A DNA stretch of 64,000 bases from Microcoleus vaginatus_C (GCA_040004035.1 JAMPLN010000017.1), one strand, 5' to 3'. Shown: positions 44,937-54,337, counted from the stretch's first letter. Notes: generated by a model not told the origin, from the sequence alone. A program made the numbers and translations.

Positions 44937-46703
44937 ATGACAGTACAAGGTACACACACCGTTGAAAATAACTTGCAAAAAGTCTGGGAAGAACTGGAAG
45001 CAGCCAGAAAAATGCAGGATGAATGGATGAATTACGGGGTAGATTTTGTAGATTTGTATGTGGAAGATGCGGGCGGTGATTGGTTGGAAAAGTGGGGAAA
45101 ATGTGAAGAAGAATTAGAGCGAATTAAACATAAAAAGGTAGATATTGAAGCAGTCAAAGCAGCGATCGACCTTCCCAGCTTTCAGCAGACAAAACTGCTG
45201 GAAATTGCCTTGAATTGCCGTTACTCTACCAGCTATTACCCCGATCGCCCCGAGGAGTCTCCCGCTTGGCAAGAGGTTAAGTACAAACGGCTGTCACTCT
45301 TAGGCGGAGCGATTTTGGGTGCTGTTGTTACCGATTACCTGTACCGCGAATATCCAGAACTCGATCCAGATGCTATCTCAACCTTAAAAACTCGTTTAGC
45401 CGACCCGAAAAAACTGGCGGAATTTGCACAAAGTTTGAAATTAAACGAACTCAGTTGGCGCGTCTGGAATGGGAAAGAAACAGATAAAAACGAGTACAAT
45501 AGAGTTTTTTCGGATACTTTTGAAGCTTTGTTTGGCGCGATTTACTTGGAGTTTGATCGCGATTTTTTCCGTGGGGGAAACTGGCTGATTCAACACTTGA
45601 TTGAAGCAAATGTTGGCCAGCATGTGGATCTAACTCAGCGACGACAAATAGGACCCGAAAACGAGGTGAAACGGCGGGAAATCCTGGGTGCGGATATTCT
45701 AGATGCGATCGCGATCGACTATTTGTACAACCGCTTTCCCGAACGCAACGCCAGCCAGCTAACTCGCTGGAAAAATATGTTAGTGGCTAAAAAGATTTTT
45801 CCCAAAGACTTTAAGGCCAAATTAGGCAGTCATTACCTAGAGTTGGAAAGCAATTTCTCGCGTACCCGCGACTGGTTGGTGGATAACTTTATCAAAAGCG
45901 CAGTTGACGAACTGTTAGAGGAAAGCGAAACTCAACCAGAATATGTGATTGACAGTGCGAACCCGGAATCGCTGCCAGAATTGGTCAGCCGGATTACAGA
46001 CAAAAAGTGGAAAAATGAATTTGTGAGAGTTGTCAGCATTTTGCAACCGGCTGACGAACTTTTGCTGCTGATGCAAGAAAAACTTGACAGTATGGCGGCT
46101 AAAGATGAAACCTTGCAGCAGTTGCTAATCTGGGCAAACCACAAGTCTCAGTTAGTGCAAAGGAATTTTAAACCAGTCGAAATTCGCGCTTTTTATGTAG
46201 CCTTAGTTTGCGTGCTCGATTTGGCTTTGACTCGCGTCCTCGATCCGAGTCTGAAGTTTGATAGATCGAAAGTTTGTAAGTTGCGAAGTTGTTTGGCAAA
46301 GGCTGGCAAAAATGTAGAATTTGCAGATGCTAACGAGTCTCTGAAATTGGCTTTTGATAATGATGTGGCGGGTATTTTGGTTGGCATTTTGGCGCTGGAT
46401 ATTGAACCAGAACTTAAACAACTGCTGGCACAATTTCAGACTGAGATGCCGGATTTGCAAAACTGGAAAAAGTGGCGCAAAGAGTGCGGTGGCTGTTGGC
46501 TGGCAAAATTCAAAACTGCGATCGGCTATAATCGAGACTTTCGCCCCCAACAGAAAACTTTGCTGAAACAGTATTACTATGCCCACAACTTGCTGGTGGA
46601 ATGCCTCAACAGCGATAATTGTCAGGTGACACCGGCCGTCAGACAAAAAATTGAGGATAAAATGTTGTTATTGTCGGTGGATTTGAAGCTGGTTCATATT
46701 TAA
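44937..46703 (+). CDS. RNase III-like protein with two domains and a damaged active site
   Basis: 588 residues. After a helical N-terminus (1-95), residues about 115-205 match the RNase III fold: KRLSLLGGAILGAVVTDYLY and VFSDTFEALFGAIYLE. The first catalytic motif, normally ERLEFLGDAVL, has lost both Glu and the Asp (K, S and G instead), while the second keeps the Asp and Glu of DTFEAL. A second, weaker copy follows (about 244-315; REILGADILDAIAIDYLYNRFPE), also lacking the Asp. The rest (330-588) is helical and unrecognised; no double-stranded RNA-binding domain is seen. It is probably a non-catalytic or altered RNA-binding relative. Position between PP2C and kinase genes links it to the TerY-P set, but gaps of 360 and 264 bp leave co-transcription open. 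Confidence 0.72.
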   Translation: MTVQGTHTVENNLQKVWEELEAARKMQDEWMNYGVDFVDLYVEDAGGDWLEKWGKCEEELERIKHKKVDIEAVKAAIDLPSFQQTKLLEIALNCRYSTSYYPDRPEESPAWQEVKYKRLSLLGGAILGAVVTDYLYREYPELDPDAISTLKTRLADPKKLAEFAQSLKLNELSWRVWNGKETDKNEYNRVFSDTFEALFGAIYLEFDRDFFRGGNWLIQHLIEANVGQHVDLTQRRQIGPENEVKRREILGADILDAIAIDYLYNRFPERNASQLTRWKNMLVAKKIFPKDFKAKLGSHYLELESNFSRTRDWLVDNFIKSAVDELLEESETQPEYVIDSANPESLPELVSRITDKKWKNEFVRVVSILQPADELLLLMQEKLDSMAAKDETLQQLLIWANHKSQLVQRNFKPVEIRAFYVALVCVLDLALTRVLDPSLKFDRSKVCKLRSCLAKAGKNVEFADANESLKLAFDNDVAGILVGILALDIEPELKQLLAQFQTEMPDLQNWKKWRKECGGCWLAKFKTAIGYNRDFRPQQKTLLKQYYYAHNLLVECLNSDNCQVTPAVRQKIEDKMLLLSVDLKLVHI

Positions 46704-46715
46704 TTTTGATAGGGC

Positions 46716-46774
46716 GGAGGGGCGGGATGCCCATCCCACTAATGGATGGAGGGGCAGGATGCCCATCCCACTAA
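46716..46774. repeat. Two tandem copies of a ggcgggatgcccatccc repeat
   Basis: Copies ggaggggcgggatgcccatc at about 46716 and ggaggggcaggatgcccatc at about 46748 lie 32 bp apart. Each holds a gggatgcccatccc palindrome, a common cyanobacterial dispersed repeat. They lie between the RNase III-like and kinase genes. Confidence 0.7.
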
Positions 46775-46967
46775 CAGCAACAGGGCTTACCCACTCCTAC
46801 CCAAGAAATCGGGTTTTTTACCGAATCTGCGGGCTGCAACACGTCTTTTGGTGAAAAACCCCGTCTCTCCTCACCGGTGCCTAAGTCATAAGAAGGGTAA
46901 GATTTAATGGGCAAGTCAAATTTATTGAGTCCTGGCTTCCAAATCCTGTATCCCATAACCGAATTCT

Positions 46968-49085
46968 ATGCAGTTGCAGCGCCAATTTAGCGGACAACTG
47001 ATTGCGATCGACACCAAAACCGCGATCGCCAGTGGGGGTGAAGGTCGCATCTACCCGATCGCCCAAGACTCGTCCCTTGTAGCAAAAATCTACCACAAAC
47101 CGACAGACGAAGACGGCGACAAACTCACAGTCATGTTCAGTATGCCGCCGGATGCGCCGATCGCGGAACCGGGGCACGCTTCTATTGCTTGGCCGATCGA
47201 TTTGCTGCATACTGTCGGCGGGCGAGAAAAAATTGTCGGTTTTGTGATGCCGCGCGTCAACAAAGTGATGCCGGTACACACTTTCTACACTCCCAAAACG
47301 AGGCGCGAACAAAAACCGCTATTTAGCTATCTTTACCTCCACCGTACCGCCCGAAATCTCGCCTCGGCTGTAAACGCCCTCCACGTCAGGGGTTACGTCA
47401 TCGGCGACGTAAACGAGTCGAACATTCTCGTGACGGATACGGCGTTGGTAACGCTGGTAGACACGGATTCGTTTCAAGTCCGCGATCCTTATACGGGTTA
47501 CGTTTATCGGTGTCCCGTGGGGAAACCGGAGTTTACGCCTCCGGAGTTGCAGGGCCAGACTTTCCGCGATATCGATCGAGTTCCAGAGCACGATTTGTTC
47601 GGTTTAGCTGTATTAATTTTTCAATTGCTGATGGAAGGTACGCATCCGTTTGCGGGAGTTTATCTCGGTAGCGATGAACCGCCGTCTTTGGAAGCGAGAA
47701 TTCGATCGGGCCATTTCCCTACAGGTACGAAGCGGATTCCCTACCGCCCGATGCCGGCTGCGCCTCCTTTTGAGATGCTGCATCCGCGACTGCGGCAGAT
47801 GTTTATCCGCTGTTTTGAGGAAGGGCACGGCAATCCTGCGGCGCGCCCGGATGCGAAAACTTGGGTGAATGCGATTCGGGAAGCGGAAGATGCTTTAGTT
47901 ACTTGCAGCAGAAATAGTCAGCATAAATACGGAAATCATCTCAGTCGCTGCCCTTGGTGCGATCGGGCAAAACTCCTCAAAGGGCGCGATCCGTTTCCTT
48001 CGCGGCAAGCAGTCAACAACGGATTGCACTTGCAGCCGGCGAAAATCAAGCGTAAGAAGCCCCAACCACCGCCCGTCGTGGCCCAGCCCGCAATGCGCCG
48101 GCAACAGCCCTCCACGGGGCTGTCGCGCCCCCTCGGCCAGTACGCAGTGCCGTTGCTACCGATGCCGATGTCTTCTCGGAGTCGGACTCCTGCGCCTCAG
48201 CTTCCGGTGGGCAAGTTTGAGCGCATTTTTCAGGATGCTGCTTGGGGAGGTGTTTGGGGCAGTTTGTGTTTGGCGGCGATCGGGGGGATTTATTCGGCAA
48301 TAGCTGAGGGCGGCGGTGCTATTTTGGGGGCGATTTTTGTTGGTTCGATTTGGGGCTGTTTTTTTGGGGTGATGTGGGGCGTTTTTACTTTGCCGCCGAA
48401 TCAGATGTGGCGGAAGTGGGGCGGTGTTTTGGTGGGGGCGTCTTGGGGGGCTTTTTTGTTGGCGGCGATCGGCGGTGCGGTGTTTGGGGCGATTAATAGC
48501 ACTCCGGGGATCGGGGAGAGGATTTTGGCTGGGGCGGGGGTTGGTGCTCTCTGGGGCTGTGTTTGGGCAACTTTTCAGCCTCCTCTGGCGCTGCCGATGG
48601 GGAGGGTGTGGGGCCGGCGGGGAGGGTATTTGGGGGCCGTCTGGGGCTCGTTTGTGGGGACTCTGGCTGGTGTTTTTTTGGGGGCTGGGCTGGTGGTTTG
48701 GCAGCAATACGGTGTCCAGATGCGGCCGGTGGATGAGTTTGCGCGTTTGCTGCTGGGTGTGGCGATCGTGGCGGCTGGTGTGGGTTCTGTTGGGGGTGTG
48801 GTTTCTGGGGGTTTGTTGGGTTTTTGCGGGTTTGCGCCGAAGTTGCCGATTTCGTTTCAGCCTTCGGGTGTAAGTGGTGGGAGTTTGGGGGCGATTTGGG
48901 GCAGTTTTTTGGGGACTTTTGCGGGTGCTGTGTTGGGGGCGGGGGTGTCTGCGATGTTTCCCGCTGTTAGCGCTGGGGTGCCGGTGGAGTTGGGGCCTGT
49001 GGCGGGGGCGATCGTGGGGGCTGGTTTGGGGGCGATTTGGGGGGTGGTTTCGGGTACTGTTTGGGGGGCTTTGGGGAAGTGGTGA
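46968..49085 (+). CDS. Protein kinase of the TerY-P set with glycine-rich membrane tail
   Basis: 705 residues. The kinase domain (about 10-310) has a glycine loop (ASGGEGRIY), the ATP Lys in LVAKIYHK, the catalytic loop GYVIGDVNESNILV (Asp and Asn kept; HRD is replaced by IGD), the metal Asp in LVDTDSFQV instead of DFG, and PEFTPPELQG. A Cys cluster (about 312-330: TCSRNSQHKYGNHLSRCPWC) follows and may bind zinc. A Pro-rich linker (350-410) leads to a C-terminal 270-residue region of repeated GAxWG/GxxxG segments forming about eight hydrophobic helices (GSIWGCFFGVMWGVF). It therefore appears to be a membrane-anchored kinase that would phosphorylate partners of the locus. The + strand in this tail is G-rich with a strong skew. 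Confidence 0.85.
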   Translation: MQLQRQFSGQLIAIDTKTAIASGGEGRIYPIAQDSSLVAKIYHKPTDEDGDKLTVMFSMPPDAPIAEPGHASIAWPIDLLHTVGGREKIVGFVMPRVNKVMPVHTFYTPKTRREQKPLFSYLYLHRTARNLASAVNALHVRGYVIGDVNESNILVTDTALVTLVDTDSFQVRDPYTGYVYRCPVGKPEFTPPELQGQTFRDIDRVPEHDLFGLAVLIFQLLMEGTHPFAGVYLGSDEPPSLEARIRSGHFPTGTKRIPYRPMPAAPPFEMLHPRLRQMFIRCFEEGHGNPAARPDAKTWVNAIREAEDALVTCSRNSQHKYGNHLSRCPWCDRAKLLKGRDPFPSRQAVNNGLHLQPAKIKRKKPQPPPVVAQPAMRRQQPSTGLSRPLGQYAVPLLPMPMSSRSRTPAPQLPVGKFERIFQDAAWGGVWGSLCLAAIGGIYSAIAEGGGAILGAIFVGSIWGCFFGVMWGVFTLPPNQMWRKWGGVLVGASWGAFLLAAIGGAVFGAINSTPGIGERILAGAGVGALWGCVWATFQPPLALPMGRVWGRRGGYLGAVWGSFVGTLAGVFLGAGLVVWQQYGVQMRPVDEFARLLLGVAIVAAGVGSVGGVVSGGLLGFCGFAPKLPISFQPSGVSGGSLGAIWGSFLGTFAGAVLGAGVSAMFPAVSAGVPVELGPVAGAIVGAGLGAIWGVVSGTVWGALGKW

Positions 49086-49189
49086 TCGGTTGGTGGCTGT
49101 TTTTGGGTGGAAAATGCGTCTATGCGTAGGTGTAAAAATCGAGGGGTTAATTTTGGGGGCTATAATGTATATGCTCTAAGGGTTAGAGG

Positions 49190-49363
49190 CACTTCAAGCT
49201 TATAAATGGTAGACGCAATCGCTGAAATCTATGCAGGATAAGGGTTTGAGGGCTGTATGAAAATTTGGGTATTGACAAGTCGAAGGCTGAAATGGTACTT
49301 TTGTTTTATGCAGACGCAAATGAACCTTGAAAACCAAATACAGCAAAGCTTCTGGAACGGGCG
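49190..49363 (+). promoter_or_regulatory. CRISPR leader (probable)
   Basis: The A/T-richer segment before the first repeat includes gaaccttgaaaaccaaatac at about 49322, a sequence resembling leaders next to GATTGAAAC-type repeats. Repeats read 5' to 3' on the plus strand end in GATTGAAAC, so transcription should run on this strand from here. A tataat-like box is at 49161-49166, just upstream. This is an inference from position and resemblance. Confidence 0.5.
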
Positions 49364-51568
49364 GCCGCAATTAACCTAACTCCCTATCAGGGATTGAAAC
49401 TTTTTACCTCATCAATCGAGCCTTGAAAGTTAAGCCGCAATTAACCTAACTCCCTATCAGGGATTGAAACGTATTGCTCCAAACTACGGCGGGGATTGAG
49501 ATTGAGCCGCAATTAACCTAACTCCCTATCAGGGATTGAAACGCCCTACTTCTGTATTAATTCTTGTTGCCGATATTTGGCCGCAATTAACCTAACTCCC
49601 TATCAGGGATTGAAACCAGTACCACCCCAACGACCAGCAAAATAAAACAAGGCCGCAATTAACCTAACTCCCTATCAGGGATTGAAACATTTACAGGTAC
49701 AGAAAGCTGGGAGTGTGAGCAATGCCGCAATTAACCTAACTCCCTATCAGGGATTGAAACTTTTCTCCCCGCCTTTCCCAGTTTCTCGCTAGCCGCAATT
49801 AACCTAACTCCCTATCAGGGATTGAAACACATACGAGACTCGGATATCGGCGCTTGAGACTCGCCGCAATTAACCTAACTCCCTATCAGGGATTGAAACT
49901 TTCCCACTGCACAGAGGTTAATTCTAGATAGTCATTGGCCGCAATTAACCTAACTCCCTATCAGGGATTGAAACGTTTTACTCCACCTTTTCAGCCTTCT
50001 AATTAATGCCGCAATTAACCTAACTCCCTATCAGGGATTGAAACGCAAGCGTGGTGGAACACTGGCAACTCAAGAAAGAAGCCGCAATTAACCTAACTCC
50101 CTATCAGGGATTGAAACAAAATTATTTGCCCCGATCGAAAATGTAGTCATGCCGCAATTAACCTAACTCCCTATCAGGGATTGAAACCTCGGCTTTCCTC
50201 ATTTCCACAATACTATTATGCCGCAATTAACCTAACTCCCTATCAGGGATTGAAACAAAAATCCTAAAATCTAAGGTGAATATTTTATGAAGCCGCAATT
50301 AACCTAACTCCCTATCAGGGATTGAAACGCAGCCGTCCCCGTCCTCTATGTACAAAAAACGCCGCAATTAACCTAACTCCCTATCAGGGATTGAAACACG
50401 CAAGCGACATTTTAAACCGTTAGATGAGCCAGTTGTAAGCCGCAATTAACCTAACTCCCTATCAGGGATTGAAACCAATACCGACTGGGTAAAGTGGTAT
50501 AACGAAAAGTTGCGCCGCAATTAACCTAACTCCCTATCAGGGATTGAAACCTTTATTGAAGATGCGTATAGGTGCGCGCTCGATGCCGCAATTAACCTAA
50601 CTCCCTATCAGGGATTGAAACAAGAGCGTCCGGCAGAATGGCTCACTCGAACCGGGGAAGCCGCAATTAACCTAACTCCCTATCAGGGATTGAAACCTGC
50701 CTCCGTTCTCCGTTCCTGTTCGGACACGTAGGGCCGCAATTAACCTAACTCCCTATCAGGGATTGAAACGCTGTTGTTGCAATTAATCAATGCGCTTCCT
50801 TGGGCCGCAATTAACCTAACTCCCTATCAGGGATTGAAACCAATTATTTTTTTGTTGTCCATATTTTTAATTGTGCCGCAATTAACCTAACTCCCTATCA
50901 GGGATTGAAACTTTACCTTGAATAGATTTATTGGGGGATAACTGGCCGCAATTAACCTAACTCCCTATCAGGGATTGAAACACAGCTCCGATGATTTGCA
51001 GAAAGGTTGGAACTTCTGCCGCAATTAACCTAACTCCCTATCAGGGATTGAAACCTCGACAGTCAGCCGGCAGACCGCATAACAGCGGCCGCCATCACGC
51101 CGCAATTAACCTAACTCCCTATCAGGGATTGAAACATATTGCTGCCCGTATCTTGCTCTGCTTCAATTGGCCGAGCCGCAATTAACCTAACTCCCTATCA
51201 GGGATTGAAACTTCATTCTTACTCTGGCGGTAGAATGATTGACGCGCCGCAATTAACCTAACTCCCTATCAGGGATTGAAACCAATTTCAAGCAACAATC
51301 CTAGATGGTCTATTACGCCGCAATTAACCTAACTCCCTATCAGGGATTGAAACCTGTCTGTTTCGGGGCTGACGCTGTGGCTAGCTCGCCGCAATTAACC
51401 TAACTCCCTATCAGGGATTGAAACGTATGCAGCCATTCCAGCAAGCTGGCGCTCGCTCGCCGCAATTAACCTAACTCCCTATCAGGGATTGAAACGCAAG
51501 ATACAAAGCCAAATTAATGAACACGGCTGACGCCGCAATTAACCTAACTCCCTATCAGGGATTGAAAC
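49364..51568 (+). CRISPR. CRISPR array, 31 repeats of 37 bp and 30 spacers
   Basis: The 37-bp repeat begins gccgcaattaacc and ends gggattgaaac, with an internal ccctatcaggg hairpin (stem ccct/aggg, loop atc). I located 31 copies, from 49364-49400 to 51532-51568; all look identical, including the last. Spacers are 31 to 44 bp. The GATTGAAAC end is the form typical of cyanobacterial type I-D and III-type arrays. No cas gene lies in the window, either in the kinase gene region before it or in coaR after it. Open frames that cross the array are not genes. Confidence 0.98.
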
Positions 51569-51618
51569 TTTCGGAAGTATTCAGGAGAGGAGGAGACAGG
51601 AGGAAAGAGAGTATTCTT

Positions 51619-51644
51619 CTCCTGACTCCTGACTCCTGACTCCT
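51619..51644. repeat. cctgact tandem repeat between the array and coaR
   Basis: The heptamer cctgact recurs about three times in tctcctgactcctgactcc (about 51619 onward), preceded by gaggagacaggagg. It is a short microsatellite in the 106 bp between the last repeat and the coaR stop; no terminator is obvious. Confidence 0.6.
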
Positions 51645-51674
51645 TCTTCGCCACCACCAACCTAAATCCCATCT

Positions 51675-52778
51675 TCACTTAAGATGACAGTGACAATTCG
51701 GCTTTTCAATCAAAGACTCAACCAAAGCATTCAAAGCAACCGCCGCCAACAACCCGCCGCCAAAAGTTCCCACAGTCGTAATATAAGCAACGCCCGATCG
51801 CACTAACCGCCGTTTCGCCACCGGAGAATGACTAAAACCGATCGGCATTCCAACTACCAAAGCCGGTTGCAATTGCCCACATTCGATCGCCTCGCAAACC
51901 GCCATCAGCACAGACGGCGCATATCCTATCACCAATATACATCCTTTTTCCAGTTTCAACAACTTATCAAACCACTCACGCTGCTGCCAGAATTCCTGTT
52001 CCGCTTCCGCCGCCGCATTGATGTGCGGATCATCAATTAAAGTTTCAATACTTGTTCCCAAATGCGCCAATCTAGTCCCATCCAAAGCCGCAAAAACAGG
52101 CGGCACATCAGCCACAATTTGACACTGATTTTTCAAAGCTTCCCGCGCCGATTTAATCGCCGTTTCGCTCAACTTCACAAACGGCAGCAGCGAACAATCT
52201 CCGCAAGCTAACACCAGTTTTGAAAGCAAGTCTACCTCAATTTCCGAGCGATCGGGCAAATCCGGCAACAAATGCTGCAACGACTCCCCAAAATCCTCCG
52301 GGTGAGTGTGCGCCGCCGCATCCCAACCCTCCCAAAGTTGTTCCAACTCATCCCACCCCCCATCACTTTCCGCCTGCAACAGCCTTAATTGCGCCAATGC
52401 GTCCGCTTGCACCGCTTGACAGGAAATATCCCGCCCCAGCAATCCTTCCAGCGCCGAAGCCGTTTCTCTGAGGCGAACAATTTGCTGAATAACCGACAGA
52501 TATTGCCGTTGCAGAGTCGCCCTCAGCGCGTCAGGAGAAGCATCCGCGTCTGTTTCTAACAGTTTGCGGATGTGAGACAGTTGAAAGCCTTGCTGCTTGA
52601 GTGCGACTATTCTTTGCAGTCTTTGCACATCGCTGCGGGTGTACAATCTATAGTTAGAGGTCGATCGTACGGCCGGAGATAGCAGCCCCAAAGCGTGATA
52701 ATGTCGCACCATCCGAGGGGTAATTGTGCCTTTTACCGCTTCTGTAAGTTGTTTGATTGTCAGGTATTCTTGTTGCAT
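51675..52778 (-). CDS. coaR: CoaR-type cobalt-responsive MerR regulator fused to a precorrin-8X methylmutase-like domain
   Basis: 367 residues. The N-terminal MerR helix-turn-helix (YLTIKQLTEAVKGTITPRMV, RHYHALGLLSP, NYRLYTRSDVQRL) is followed by a coiled dimer helix (about 75-120). A CobH/CbiC-like domain (about 165-350) holds GCILVIGYAPSVLMAVCEAI, PALVVGMPIGF and TVGTFGGGLLAAVALNALVE. The last residues, CHCHLK, hold the Cys-His-Cys metal site known from Synechocystis CoaR. It should activate the cobalt exporter coaT in response to cobalt. It is divergent from coaT, with an unrelated gene between them. Only the CobH-like part and MerR are read here; the metal specificity rests on family knowledge and the neighbouring coaT. 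Confidence 0.9.
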   Translation of the reverse strand: MQQEYLTIKQLTEAVKGTITPRMVRHYHALGLLSPAVRSTSNYRLYTRSDVQRLQRIVALKQQGFQLSHIRKLLETDADASPDALRATLQRQYLSVIQQIVRLRETASALEGLLGRDISCQAVQADALAQLRLLQAESDGGWDELEQLWEGWDAAAHTHPEDFGESLQHLLPDLPDRSEIEVDLLSKLVLACGDCSLLPFVKLSETAIKSAREALKNQCQIVADVPPVFAALDGTRLAHLGTSIETLIDDPHINAAAEAEQEFWQQREWFDKLLKLEKGCILVIGYAPSVLMAVCEAIECGQLQPALVVGMPIGFSHSPVAKRRLVRSGVAYITTVGTFGGGLLAAVALNALVESLIEKPNCHCHLK

Positions 52779-53083
52779 AATACCAATTATAAAAAGTAGA
52801 GATAAATATAGATTGTACGCGATATGTAGGGAAACGGCATTGCCCTGTCCCGCGCGGGTATCTGCGACTTTTAAGAATTAGTATAAGACTTATGATTGTA
52901 GCAAAATTTTAAACAAGTTACCTATTTTTTCAATCTAAGGGTTTTTATTTGACATCTTGCCGCCCGGACAAGGCACTGCCGTGTCCCTAGGGTATTGCAT
53001 ATAATTGAAAACAGCCATCAATCTTTAACGTGTGATAATATTTATTTGAGTAAATCCATCTAAAATCTACCATTTAAAATCGA
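52779..53083. other. Intergenic region between coaR and the Rpn-like gene
   Basis: About 305 bp with no gene. It carries the dispersed repeat shared with 33370-33452 (52783-52870), and aatctaaaatct-type runs at its end. The coaR promoter must lie here, but no CoaR-like palindrome was seen on this side. Confidence 0.45.
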
Positions 53084-54160
53084 ATGACGCGATTCATTCA
53101 CGATCGCTTTGCCAAAGAATACCTAGAAGAACTGCTCTCTCCAGCAGGAATAGTTGATATCGGCCGCGATGTCACTTCCGAAGTGCGCGAAATCGATGTT
53201 TACTTTACTCCGAACGCCGCAGTCCCAGAATACATCGAAAGCTTGGGATTGTTGGGAAGACTGGCAAATTCGGCCGCACTCTTTGAAGCGTTCCGCAACC
53301 CGGTAAGTGTCAGCGAAGTTATCAGTTGCCTCAGCAAATTGTGGGACGTTCGCGGTAAACTAGAGCGACAATCCCGAAGAGAAAATACTGCATTTAACGA
53401 AAGTGAATTGCCTAAATTGTGGATTCTGACTCCGACAGCCTCAGAATCGCTGGTGAACGGGTTTCGCGCACAACCAGACGAACCCAATTGGATGCCGGGA
53501 ATCTATTTTTTGGGGGAATATTTGCGATCGGCAATTGTGGTCATCCATCAGTTGCCAGAAATTCCCGAAACCTTGTGGCTAAGGATTTTGGGTAAAGGAA
53601 AAGTCCAGCAAAGAGCAGTTACCCAGTTGAGCGCTTTGAGTACAGATAATCCCCTGCGAATTAATGCGTTAGAATTGCTGTACAGACTGCAATCAAACTT
53701 AGTAGCAGATTTAGAACAAGAAATAGAAACAGAAGACCGGGAGTTAATTATGACAATCAGACCTCTTTTTCAAGAACAGTTACAAGCGGCACAACAACAA
53801 GGTAGAGAAGAACAACAGCGCTTAATTTTAGAGAATTTTCTGCGAGTGAGATTTGGAGAATTAGACTCGCTGATGATAGCGTTTCTCTCTCCAGTATCCA
53901 CGATACCTGCTGCCGAGTTTACGGTGATGTTACTCGGAATATCTATGCTCACAGTGGATGCAGCAGGAAGGCAAGAAGCCGTGAGATTGTTAGCAGAAAA
54001 TGTCTTGGCAGTGCGGTTAAATGAATCGGGCGAGAGTTTGCCTGCACTCGTTACTAATTTACTGGCTTTACCTGTCGAAGAATTGACATTGTTGTTAGAA
54101 CAATTGCCTCAGTTATCGGCTGATGACTTGAGAACTCGATTGGGACAGATATCAGGGTAG
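53084..54160 (+). CDS. Rpn/flagellar-assembly-H-like protein inserted between coaR and coaT
   Basis: 358 residues. The N-terminus (MTRFIHDRFAKEYLEELLSP, then REIDVYFTPNA) resembles cyanobacterial Rpn-type or DUF4351-like proteins, with an acid in EIDVYF. The helical middle and C-terminal half (LEQEIETEDRELIMTIRPLF, then PVEELTLLLEQLPQLSADDL) match the tails of such proteins; I cannot point to a full PD-(D/E)XK motif, so activity is uncertain. No signal peptide or membrane segment. A 21-bp palindrome lies after the stop. Its place between two cobalt genes is probably accidental insertion. Confidence 0.75.
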   Translation: MTRFIHDRFAKEYLEELLSPAGIVDIGRDVTSEVREIDVYFTPNAAVPEYIESLGLLGRLANSAALFEAFRNPVSVSEVISCLSKLWDVRGKLERQSRRENTAFNESELPKLWILTPTASESLVNGFRAQPDEPNWMPGIYFLGEYLRSAIVVIHQLPEIPETLWLRILGKGKVQQRAVTQLSALSTDNPLRINALELLYRLQSNLVADLEQEIETEDRELIMTIRPLFQEQLQAAQQQGREEQQRLILENFLRVRFGELDSLMIAFLSPVSTIPAAEFTVMLLGISMLTVDAAGRQEAVRLLAENVLAVRLNESGESLPALVTNLLALPVEELTLLLEQLPQLSADDLRTRLGQISG

Positions 54161-54225
54161 AGCTTGTTTTGAGTGCGATCGACTTTACCGACACTTGATA
54201 GGGGTTTTCAATTCTAGGAAATACA

Positions 54226-54246
54226 GGAAACGGCAGTGCCGTTTCC
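54226..54246. repeat. 21-bp palindrome (ggaaacggca-g-tgccgtttcc)
   Basis: The ten-base arms ggaaacggca (54226-54235) and tgccgtttcc (54237-54246) surround one base. It is part of the dispersed family listed at 33370 and could terminate the preceding gene. Confidence 0.65.
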
Positions 54247-54273
54247 CTACCCGAAAGGAGTCCGGGCCAAAAG

Positions 54274-54306
54274 CTTGACATTGACACTAATGTCAAGGTT
54301 TAGGGT
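54274..54306 (+). promoter_or_regulatory. CoaR-type coaT promoter with 20-bp spacing
   Basis: A -35 box ttgaca (54275-54280) is followed by exactly 20 bp and a weak -10 box tagggt (54301-54306), too long for unaided sigma-70. Within the spacer a perfect inverted repeat, cttgacatt (54274-54282) and aatgtcaag (54289-54297) around 6 bp, forms a MerR-type operator. Over-long spacing with a palindrome is the hallmark of MerR-activated promoters such as coaT in Synechocystis. The start codon of coaT is 32 bp downstream. Confidence 0.88.
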
Positions 54307-54337
54307 AAAGGAGTCATCTACCCCATCAATTTCCCCA

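Noticed and set aside
48156..48873. Long minus and plus alternate frames within the kinase tail
   Set aside because: They arise from G-rich skewed codons of the glycine-rich tail and have no protein-like features.
42068..49085. Tellurite-resistance operon proper
   Set aside because: No TerB, TerC, TerD or TerZ genes are present; only the VWA-PP2C-kinase trio matches.
50991..51185. Open frame within the CRISPR array
   Set aside because: It is made of repeat and spacer sequence (INLTPYQGLK arises from the repeat) and is not a gene.
54236..54337. Earlier start for coaT
   Set aside because: It would translate across the CoaR-type operator and promoter.
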